The translations under genes and the position numbers were made by a program. Shown here piece by piece: positions 12,157-20,377 of a DNA stretch of 64,000 bases. The stretch is taken from positions 1,338,591 to 1,402,590 of the forward strand of contig NW_025064881.1 of assembly GCF_019112545.1 (NCBI RefSeq). Direction: 5' to 3'. Position 1 is the first letter of the stretch; every line of letters begins with the position of its first letter. The DNA is from Guyanagaster necrorhizus (taxonomy: Eukaryota > Basidiomycota > Agaricomycetes > Agaricales > Physalacriaceae). Under the pieces are notes generated by a model. It saw nothing but the letters and a program-made list of their open reading frames with translations, was not told the origin of the DNA and did not search any database.

Positions 12157-12496
12157 AGTTGATGAATGAGCTCTCATAGACCCATCTCTGAGGATTTCCT
12201 TGCGGAATGTATCATCATGTTTACGAATAAACACCAGTTGTACCGTCAGTAAGGTGAGTTTAGGTAAGTCTTCCTGAATTGTATACCTCTTCGGGTTGTA
12301 TAGGCACCCATCTTGTGCTACTTTGTCGCTTATCAGGTTCTGCAGATTTCGGCGATCTCCGAGTACCTTTTACGCCCTGTGCAAGTCCCAAAATCTCAGT
12401 TTATGACGAAGTCTCGACGCTTCTTTTCTCACTCACGAAACCACCAGAACCTGTTAAATCTAATGTATGCAAACGGTCGTCATAGTTTGTGCCACA
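12157..12496. other. Intergenic, DHAS 3' region
   Basis: No convincing gene is seen. Open stretches at 12279-12534 lack family features. The stretch ends at the target-site duplication of the LTR-like element. Confidence 0.5.
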
Positions 12497-12842
12497 CCTT
12501 CTCTAAGAAAGTGACGCGCGTTTGTAGCACCTAATAGATTATGCTGTTAGCTATAACGTAGACCTCACACAGCGTAGCGATAAGCAGAAACGCGGTGTTG
12601 TATTCACTGTACCTAATAGATTATGCTGTTAGCTATAACGTAGACTACAGAATACCAATCAGTGACATAAACAAAGTAATATAAGTAGATACTCACCCTC
12701 ACACAGCGTAGCGATAAGCAGAAACGCGGTGAGGGTGCTCGACAGACCGTATTCAATATATATAGTCCATCCCGACATAAAGGGGTATCGAGCTTGGCCG
12801 GCGGGATACGACGGAGCTCCTGCTTGCTAATCCAACACCTTC
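12497..12842 (-). mobile_element. Solo-LTR-like element, copy 1, with 5-6 bp target-site duplication
   Basis: The element body is 12502-12837. It is flanked by direct repeats ccttc at 12497-12501 and 12838-12842; one more preceding base also matches if the duplication is taken as 6 bp. A related sequence at 28072-28325 is flanked in the same way by a different 5-mer, which marks both as transposed units. Read on the minus strand the unit begins TGTTGGATTAGC, like Ty1/copia LTRs, and carries a TATA-like stretch (tatatatatt in the body). The other end is CTTAGA rather than the canonical CA. No internal coding region is present, so a solo LTR or a small non-autonomous element is most likely. This copy is 82 bp longer than copy 2 because of an internal duplication (12564-12645). 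Confidence 0.7.
12530..12731. repeat. Internal direct repeats of the LTR-like element (A-B-A-B arrangement)
   Basis: Unit A (34 bp, begins cctaatagattatgctg) occurs at 12530-12563 and again at 12612-12645. Unit B (34 bp, begins ctcacacagcgtagcgat) occurs at 12564-12597 and again at 12698-12731. B1 + 14 bp + A2 is exactly the 82-bp excess over copy 2, so this copy gained a segment by internal duplication. Confidence 0.75.
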
Positions 12843-14759
12843 TGTCTCATCAGCCTTTCGCGACCTTGCCCTGATTCTGCTTACAAGTTGTTAATTCTCG
12901 TTCGCAATGTGTGACCTGATGTGGTTTACATATCATGGCCTGTATCATACCACTGGCACGAGTTATCGTCTGAAATGGAAGGTTAACTGATTGACAGATA
13001 CCTTCCGCCTCTGCGGTCTCGGTCAACCTCCACCGCGCTCTGATCTCTCTCGGATTTTCGAATGCCCCGGAGTCTCTCACCATCAATGATTTTACCGTAT
13101 ATCTGCTGTGACATCCTACAGCCCATGCCTTCTAGTGCACCTTGCAGCGGCGTCTCTGTCGATTTCCGCTCCTTTGCTATTCTTCAACCGCTAAAAAAAG
13201 CTGAACCTTGGGTCTATGTATTCCTGGCCGTCGATATTAATGTGGTTTCCCTTGTCTACCATCACTCAGGCTTTCAGCAGCATGTCTTTCCCACTGGCCC
13301 CTCTATGACCTAAGGCGGCCTGATCCACAACCCGAGCATGGAGTGGCAGGACAACCCCGATACAGTCTCTTCCATTCAAAGCCAAGTATGTCCGTGGTCC
13401 TCGGTCGATGTGGGTTCCTGGGGCGCATGAGAACGTCTACGCAACGAAGGAATTGCTGACCAGTGCGCACACTTGATGATTTGTCCAACTGATCTTGTGC
13501 CGCTGACTGAATGACAACGTCTCAGAGATATATGGATTCCCGCCAGAGGGTACGCCGTTCTTATAGATCAGGACGGCCGTGAAGTTCAAACCTAGAAGAA
13601 GGTACGTTGTATGTGGTTTCTCAAGTTTCTCGCGCTATTTGGCTGGGTTACTAAATTTACTTTCGCAGATGCAAGAATTAGGCACACTAGTCCAGGATGC
13701 AGAGACCGGCGGTGCTTATGTTGTCATCTATGGGTTTTCTTAATTTTCCTGCCATCCTAACGACCTCATGGCAGCATGTACATAGTTGGGGGACACTCTG
13801 AGCAGCTCCAAGAACCTGAGAGTGAAGCGGGTGATCGTGAAGAGGAAGATTGGCCGAACGAGCGTAGCGTAGCGGGCTGACTGATCTTTGACAATGCCTT
13901 TCTGACCGGATTTGTCCTCTACTAGGTCCGGGTCTGGTTCAATGGATTCCATACGCCATCAAGAATCGGAAGCTGATTGCTTCGCCAGTCTCCTTGTTCT
14001 AGGGAGCCAATCCCTTCGTCGACCCTATCACTGAAGTTCTGAAAATCAGATTTAGTAAATGTGATTCATTTGTTCTAATGGGTGACTTCCCGCAGCATTT
14101 AGAAAATAATCTGTGTTTCTAAATGCTGCGGGAAGTCACCCAATCAAGGAGGCTTTCTCAGAATCTGGCAAAACAACTCGGGCTCTCGCCGAGCAATGGA
14201 CGGCGTTGGCTTTGGAGCGGTTCCAGATTTCCATCCCGGCTCCGATGAAGCATGCGGTGTTTTGCGACTGCTATTGTCCAAGGATCGATCGCCCTGAAAG
14301 GGACGTGGTAGGTCTATTTCCATCTTCTTTTCTCATCCTGTGTAAACATTCGCACCTTGTCTTCAGAAGTAAGAAGGACAGTTCAGTTTGAATGAGCGCC
14401 GCCGAAAGACCAGATATAATAGAAGGAAATGACAGATAGCAATGCTGGAGGGCCTGACGCGCCTGAGAAAGACTAAGGTGTGTTTTCGGTCAAGGACTTC
14501 CATGTTATCAGAGTAAATCGACTCACATACTTCCAACCTACTCTACAAAGTGATATCTCTCGCCCCAAGTTCGCTTTGCTTGCTGAAAGGGAGCCACGGA
14601 TTCATCGGCGGTGGGAGGAGGCATGGTAGTATCAATTCCTGCATTGCTTGCTGACATATACGATAAGTATATTCATTCCTACTCATTTTTATTTTCAACC
14701 AAAATTATTTATCAGTAAAAAAGTTATATACTCAACTTTCCTGCTGTACATGTTACCTG
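12843..14759. other. About 1.9 kb without a recognisable gene
   Basis: Short open stretches on both strands (13062-13313 plus, 13303-13488 minus, 13740-13952 minus, 14113-14391 plus) show no family motif and cannot be linked by good splice signals. Some pieces, such as AETGGAYVVIYGFS near 13700-13741 and RDIWIPARGYAVLIDQDGRE near 13523-13585, read like fragments of a decayed gene on the plus strand. I cannot name it. The stretch contains the perfect hairpin at 14079-14142. Confidence 0.4.
14079..14142. repeat. Perfect 27-bp inverted repeat with 10-nt loop
   Basis: The left arm is 14079-14105 and the right arm is 14116-14142; they are exact reverse complements (core gggtgacttcccgcagc). The spacer 14106-14115 is ataatctgtg. 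There is no U-run, so it is not a simple terminator. It could be an RNA hairpin, the abutting ends of a collapsed mobile element, or a recent palindromic duplication. It lies in a stretch without a supported gene. Confidence 0.85.
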
Positions 14760-16124
14760 TTATTTAAGCTTCGGGCACTTTGCAAAATGTATCTTAAAGT
14801 TATGAACCCTCCCGACTCGACCATCGCAAAAGGGACACCTCCCATGAGCATCAAGATGAATTTCCCGGAAATGCTTCAGAAAATATTTCCCCTGGACTTC
14901 ATTATCAGCCTGGCATTTGCTCTCCCTGTTCGACATCCTGGCACATACTACCTTTTCCTTCCAAGTAGTAATATTCGGATGGTACTGATCAAGGTGGTCT
15001 TGGATGGCATGTCCTCTAAACGTAGTCTGCTCCAATGTGCAGTCAGCAATAGGACAGACACAGTCGACATCATCCACGACACGAAAGTAATAAAAGAGTT
15101 TTTCATAAGTGATGCCGTATTTCTGACCGATTTTCTGGATTGTTTTGGGGTTGAACTTTTCCTTGTCTTTGACATCAAACAGTATCCTTATGTACCCCGG
15201 ACGACTATGAAATATTCAGTGGAGTCATAACGATCGATGGATGCTTACCAGGACTTAACGGAGACCGAATATAAGGTTGTGCCGGCATCGCTCGGACCTG
15301 GGTCTGGAGCACCATGGGCTCTGTCCCTCAGTCAACAGAATCGCAAGAAGGTAGCCAGGGACAACGCACGGAGAGGTCAACATGTCCATTCCTAAAGGCA
15401 CCTGTGCCATTGGAGAATAACCTTGGGACTGGCCCTGACTGCTTTGGAAGGTTGCTGGTGTGGATGCATTTATTCCGTACTGAGGTTTACCGAGACTGAC
15501 AGGACTGCGACATCAAAATTCAATAATGTCAATGTCCTTAGAAGCACTTACGAAAGATGCATATCGCCATGGTTTGCAATTCTGGCATCAAAAGTATGAA
15601 CGTGGCTGGAGACTGGTGCACCATAAGCACTGTTATTGTTGCTGTAGATAGACATATGTTATTGAAGCTGAAAAAATAACTGGAGATTACCTTTGGGCTG
15701 GTGCGTGAGGTCTCTCTGAATAGCTATGGAGGCTGCCATATCTTGGCGCTGGTTGAACACTGCAGGTAGCGAGATCATTGTGCAAAAGGTACATATTCAT
15801 GCATTGATCCGGTTGAAGATCGTTCTGTCTGCAAAGTGCGGCATAAGCGTCAAGCAAGGCTGTTGTCAACTGGAGAGAGACTTACTGCATCCATTGGTCA
15901 GGACCCCAAGGTCCTACCCCGCGCTGAGAAGTCACAAAGTTTCGACTAAAGTGTTACAGCTGGAGTTGAGAACATTAACAAGTTCGACTAGAGAACGGGG
16001 CACACCTGTTGTCACCCAAGTCGATCCCAGTCGATCCTCGGTTGTCGAGACCAATGTTATCTCCATCGGTCCGAGCAGAGGTAGATGGGTGGATAGCAGA
16101 GAAATCGGGTTCAGCAGAGGACAT
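14760..16124 (-). CDS. Three-finger Cys/His zinc-binding protein (member A of a local two-gene family)
   Basis: Seven exons can be joined with every phase closed: 16006-16124, 15886-15945, 15691-15828, 15552-15641, 15370-15504, 15249-15326 and 14760-15204. They total 1065 nt, giving 354 residues. The start is MSSAEPDFSAIHP; the end is FAKCPKLK. The N-terminal two thirds are Ser/Gln/Asn-rich and likely disordered, for example QSSQGQSQGYSPMAQVP. The C-terminal 130 residues carry three Cys/His modules: CX4CX14HX4H, CX9CX13HX4H and CX2CX12HX3C. The second spacing is not classical C2H2. A paralogue at 18580-19299 shares modules 2 and 3 exactly. A nucleic-acid or protein-binding role is inferred only from the zinc ligands. 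It is not a family I can name. Introns are 43-60 nt. Confidence 0.75.
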
Positions 16125-16859
16125 CTTTGACGACGAGGTGAAGAGTGGGACGTGGGGGTTTCAATACAGAGTAATAGGTTATTAATATTGTCACTGTCGT
16201 AGACATGCTGCCTGTGATGGTTCTATGGTGAGTGAATATGTGAGTGAATATGAACGCAATCCACCACTCGTCGACACCTTGGTGGAAGAAGTTTGCAGTC
16301 GGTGTATCAAGAAGATTTGATCTGTTCTGTACATAATGAGATGTGACGGCAGAAATGAAATGGGCCATATAGCCCCGGGGTCCACCTGGAGTGCTGGTTT
16401 CCGACAGTCGGACAGGGACAAATAGGGGTCATTGTAAACTGATGGTGCACTAACCACATCGTGGATTGATATGAATCCAAAGTTGCAGACTATCAGACCT
16501 ATGAAGATAGAAGATAAATGAGGAAAACAGGTCTGTACAGCCGTAGGCTTTTAAATCTTGTCTGGTGTTGGGATTTTGCTGGAAAGTTCTAGAAAGAGCA
16601 ATCCGGCATCATGCTGAGAGCTGATGAGTAAGCCCGAGAGAAAGAGAAAGTCATAGTAAATTCTAGATACAAGCCTGGAGAGTATAAATACGAGCTCCGT
16701 AGGAGCTGTAGAATAAGAAGTTCATACCATCTGGCCTTACCAGCCTGGAGTTTACCCTGCGCAACACCGAGGATTTCCAACAGGTTATGGGCCCCGGCAC
16801 GATTAGACTCTGATTACGGTATCTCGACTTCTTAAATTCGCCCTCATTCATTACCTACT
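16125..16859. other. Intergenic, upstream of zinc-finger gene A
   Basis: No gene is supported. Short minus-strand open stretches at 16111-16457 and 16589-16851 lack any recognisable motif. The right edge is where the copia Gag fragment begins. Confidence 0.4.
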
Positions 16860-17260
16860 ATGAGCAGCGTGACCAACAGCCTTCTGGGCTCTGTCCCGAA
16901 ATTCACAGGAGACAATTACCATTCATGGAAATTTGCAATTTCAATGGTACTCCGAAGGACAGGTGCATGGGATATACTATTGGACAAGCTTGATGAATCC
17001 AAACCTGCATCCCAGAAGAAAACAAGATCTGAAGAAAAGGATGACAAGGACAAAGCTTCCAAGCTAGATCAAGCACTCACTACTATTGGTCTGACTGTTG
17101 ACACAAGCCAGTATCAATATATTGAGAATTGCTCAGATGGTGCCAAAGCATGGAAGGCTCTCATGGACGTTTTATGAGAAAAACAGCCGAGCTAACCGCA
17201 TTGCCCTGAAACATCAATTTTATGGCTTCGAGCATGATCCAAACGGGCGGTTACCCATGC
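16860..17260 (+). pseudogene. Ty1/copia retrotransposon Gag fragment, frameshifted
   Basis: MSSVTNSLLGSVPKFTGDNY followed by HSWKFAISMVLRRTGAWDIL is the typical start of copia Gag proteins in basidiomycetes. The frame runs to a TGA at 17175-17177. The Gag reading continues in another frame as YEKNSRANRIALKHQFYGF to about 17255, so there is a frameshift. It then stops abruptly at a segment of another element in the opposite orientation. No protease, integrase, RT or flanking LTR pair was seen. This is a dead remnant. Confidence 0.75.
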
Positions 17261-17610
17261 TCATCTTCTATGTCGCCCTTATCTTCTTCCCACCACTCTC
17301 CTCCTCCTTTCTCTTCTGGCTCTGGGGCAAGCCTCTCGTTTTGTAGCTGTCCCATCTGGGTGAATGCTCCTGTGTTTTCCATGAACTCGCTCAGTGCTGT
17401 GATTTCTTCCTTGGAGCCAAGGGTGTCTGGTAGGTATACAGTCCTTGACACATTCCAGAGGATCCCCCATTGCTCTTCGTAGAGGGGGCATTCACGCAAG
17501 ATGTGCTCACGTGTCTGAAACAACTCTCCACAAGGGCAGTCAACATTCATGCGTGCCGCAACCGCGGGAATCCGATATGTTCCTCCGGCGAGATTGCGAA
17601 TCGATCCTCT
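17251..17610 (-). pseudogene. LINE-type reverse transcriptase C-terminal fragment
   Basis: Reading on the minus strand gives NLAGGTYRIPAVAARMNVD, then CPCGELFQTREHILRECPLYEE, followed by LGSKEEITALSEF and an acidic Gly/Glu tail. The Cys/His block CPCGE...QTREHILRECP is the usual C-terminal zinc-binding piece after RNase H in fungal non-LTR elements. The upstream RT and RNase H domains are not present next to it. It abuts the copia Gag fragment head-on, which suggests nested insertions followed by deletion. Confidence 0.65.
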
Positions 17611-18579
17611 CTACGAAGTTGTCGACCTTCACGTTCAACAGCAACGTTGCATGATGGAAACTTTTCTCAGAGTTGTCGACGAAGATTCATTGCGGCAGCC
17701 AGCAATACATTTTCTTTCACAAATTTGTCGATGAGATCAGACGAATCCTTAAGTACGAACCATGAACAATCTTGCTCAATTATTGACATGACTCACTGGC
17801 AATACTTCCCAACCCGCTATGCTTCCCCCCATTGTGCCCATCCTTCTGATAGTATCAGCATGTGTGACAGCAGGTGTGTTCAGGTCTCGCTGAGCTCGTC
17901 ACTGTGGACCTCATCTCGCCTCGCGAACTAGTATTGAAGATCTCGGAGGTCCCGCAAATTTCTCTTACAATGAGCTCTACCATCCGTAAGTCTCAAATAG
18001 AAGCACGTTCCTCTGTAAAGCTCCAATCAGATCTCCTTCGAATACTCTGTCCTCGCATTCCGTTGACACGTCTGCGGCCATCTTTGACCTGGATTCACTG
18101 GTAGCCTTGCGGAGCTGGCCCGAGTGCTTCACTGACGTAGAGGCCTCCTCGCCCCATACAAATAGGGTAGGGGGTGAAAGTCGCGTCGAAACTTCTTCAA
18201 CGATAGATCATAAAGTCCTGACGGGGAGGTAGTACATGCAATCTTCTTAGCGGGTTACTGTCTTAATATTTGACTACGACAGGGATGATGCTTGCTATCA
18301 CCCCAGCCACACGACTTGCGCGAACGACTTCGCTGACACTGCAGCTTGTAATATGGTCTTTTCGGCTTCGTTGTATGTGATTTCTTCTTCGAAGATCTCC
18401 TTGAAATAGATTTTGGAGCCGCAGTCCTTCCTCGAATATGGGAAGCGTATCCATGCCAGAAGGTCGGCGCATTTCCCCCAAATGTCTGGCAATCATGCCC
18501 GATCTTCTATCACAACCAGATACGGCGACGACGACAACCCCTTCGTAGGTCAATATGTTGAGTTCTAGTCACTTTTCTG
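17611..18579. other. Decayed, gene-poor stretch
   Basis: Several open stretches (17470-17931 plus, 17874-18104 plus, 18263-18553 minus) have no recognisable domain, and no splice model joins them well. The position next to retrotransposon pieces suggests further degenerate transposon sequence. Confidence 0.35.
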
Positions 18580-19299
18580 ATGCGGACATACAGTGTAGAT
18601 AATGCTCTACATCTACAAGTATTACTTAGCTCAATCACGAGCGATGATAACACCACTCGCGCTGATAACACCACTCGCGCTGATAACACCACTCGCGCTG
18701 ATATTTCAATTGAAAGCATTCAAGAACTGTACGTGACACTTCGTTCGGTCAAATCTCGACTTTCTCACTGTGATATAGCACTGCTTGTTGTAAGGATACT
18801 ATACGCCCACAGTGTTGGTACGTGTCGCATTTTAAGCCTCGTAAGTCTCGCTAAAGGACATCTACTTTTCAGCCCTCCTGGATACCAGAAAAGATCCTTT
18901 CCTTCCGAAATGGCTGAAAGACTCATTCGAGCCTACAACCTCCCCCCCCACCACGTCTACTATTATTGGAGAGACGCAGACCGCGACAACCATACCTGTC
19001 CGCTGAATTGTGGACGACGGTTCATCGGAGAGTCTATCAAGGCCCATCTTGAAAAGTTTCATCCCAGCATCAATAGACGTAGCCGAAGAGATATCTGTTG
19101 CCGCACGCAGTCCCACTCAAAGAGCAGATGCCCCCCTAAGAACGTTGTTCAAGAGAGGTACTTCTTGGAGCACTTCACGGTGATGCATTCTCTTGCGCAT
19201 TCGTTGTGTCCGTTTTGTCTGGGTCGGCAGACGAGGTTCGGCCACTTGTACAGGCATTTCGCGATTTGTAGGGTCCTACTGCCAAAGACTCGATCTTAG
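18580..19299 (+). CDS. Three-finger Cys/His zinc-binding protein (member B, paralogue of 14760-16124)
   Basis: Exons 18580-18728, 18779-18817 and 18873-19299 are joined by introns of 50 and 55 nt. The total is 615 nt (204 residues). An ATG at 18555 with a very short intron is an alternative start. The C-terminal half matches member A: PPGY / RPGY at the exon start, then ERLIRAYNLPPHHVYYYW, and the modules CX3CX11HX4H, CX9CX13HX4H and CX2CX12HX3C (CPFCLGR...). The last intron sits just before the PGY motif in both genes, which supports common descent. The N-terminus is much shorter than in A and contains three tandem DNTTRA units. It was not identified outside this pair. Confidence 0.65.
   Translation: MRTYSVDNALHLQVLLSSITSDDNTTRADNTTRADNTTRADISIESIQELYVTLRSVKSRLSHCDIALLVVRILYAHSVGTCRILSLVSLAKGHLLFSPPGYQKRSFPSEMAERLIRAYNLPPHHVYYYWRDADRDNHTCPLNCGRRFIGESIKAHLEKFHPSINRRSRRDICCRTQSHSKSRCPPKNVVQERYFLEHFTVMHSLAHSLCPFCLGRQTRFGHLYRHFAICRVLLPKTRS
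18646..18699 (+). repeat. Tandem repeat, 3 x 18 bp, coding for DNTTRA
   Basis: Three exact units of gataacaccactcgcgct lie at 18646-18663, 18664-18681 and 18682-18699. In the frame of zinc-finger gene B they encode repeated DNTTRA. The exact identity of the units indicates recent expansion. Confidence 0.85.
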
Positions 19300-19451
19300 C
19301 TCGAACACTTCATTAAGTAGTTGATATTATCGCTAGTCATATATTTCATGCGTTGGTAGCTCCGATTCGCAGATCAATTAGGTGATGCTCTATTAATGAT
19401 GTATTCAAAAGGCGTTTATTAAATTGGTCTTTTATTCTGTTCTCTTGATGG

Positions 19452-20251
19452 TTGTTCCAATCAACGCATTTTCGTCGAGGTGCAACAATTTCTTTAAAAA
19501 CAAGTTTCTGTGCATCTCCGGTAGTTCCGAGCCACGGAGCGTCCGTACTTGACATACCACCACGTGATTTGCGATCTGCATACCTTGCACACAATATTCT
19601 CGCCCAGTTTTCTGCACCAGTTCCTACATCTCAGCCCACCGATTTTGGTAAGCAGAGAAATGACTAAATCAATGCGTTCTGACGATTTCAGTTAGGATAT
19701 CCAGTCGTCAATCGCAACGGGCTTCCGTTCCCTTCTGTGGCATACATTTTGAGCCTATGTATCTCGCCCTTTTGGCTTCTCTTTCCGAGCTGCGCGTCGT
19801 CAGAGCTCTTCTCTCTCAAGGCGATTTGGCCCAACAATCTAACACCGTTAAGAATGTCGTGCTCATGGAAGTCCGGGATCGACCAGCAAAACACATTGAT
19901 CTATCTTTACTCGCCGTCGTTTCTCTTATCCTGCCCTCTGCAATGGTCCTTGTCATTTACTACTATGTTTCGTCTCGTTGCAACAAGATCCGCCGAGCTC
20001 GAAATCGTCAACAGAAAGAGACATCAGCACCAACAAAAGATACCCTTTCTGATCCCGGTCCTGGGTTTGGATTCGACGGTCTGTCCAAATCGGAATTGGA
20101 GGAGCTCAGGTTGAAAGAAGAAGCGGAATCGACGTCCATGTTGGTCAAAATACCCAACAATCCGCCGGAGCTCTCCCTTACTCATTTTCAGTCTTTGCCG
20201 TCGCTCACCCTACGGTTCAATAATAAAAAGGAGGTGGAGGTGGAAATGTGA
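19452..20251 (+). CDS. Putative single-pass membrane protein
   Basis: The exon 19692-20251 is open and ends at TGA with KEVEVEM. It contains one strong hydrophobic helix, LSLLAVVSLILPSAMVLVIYYYV, followed by a basic stop-transfer stretch (RCNKIRRARNRQQK) and a charged cytoplasmic tail with a predicted helix (SELEELRLKEEAES). An upstream exon 19452-19647 joins through a 44-nt intron (19648-19691, gtaag...cag) and gives an Ala/Ser/Arg-rich lead. No in-frame ATG was found in that exon, so the true start is unresolved; MYLALL at 19757 is the first Met. Family not recognised. Confidence 0.45.
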
Positions 20252-20377
20252 TTTTTCCTCTTGTGGTGTATAGAGTGTCCAAAGTTAGGGTCAGTAGGGT
20301 ATTATTTGTGTTAAATGGATACCGCCCGTGCATATAACTAGGTACTACAGACTACAGAGATGATGTGAACCGCCGCC

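Noticed and set aside
14787..15230. Plus-strand open frame of 147 codons
   Set aside because: Antisense to the last exon of zinc-finger gene A, whose Cys/His spacing and closed splice model are much stronger evidence.
18580..19299. Reading the zinc-finger gene B as one uninterrupted frame of 239 codons
   Set aside because: The stretch 18729-18872 contains two clean introns (50 and 55 nt). The spliced form matches the paralogue before the PGY motif, while the unspliced form does not.
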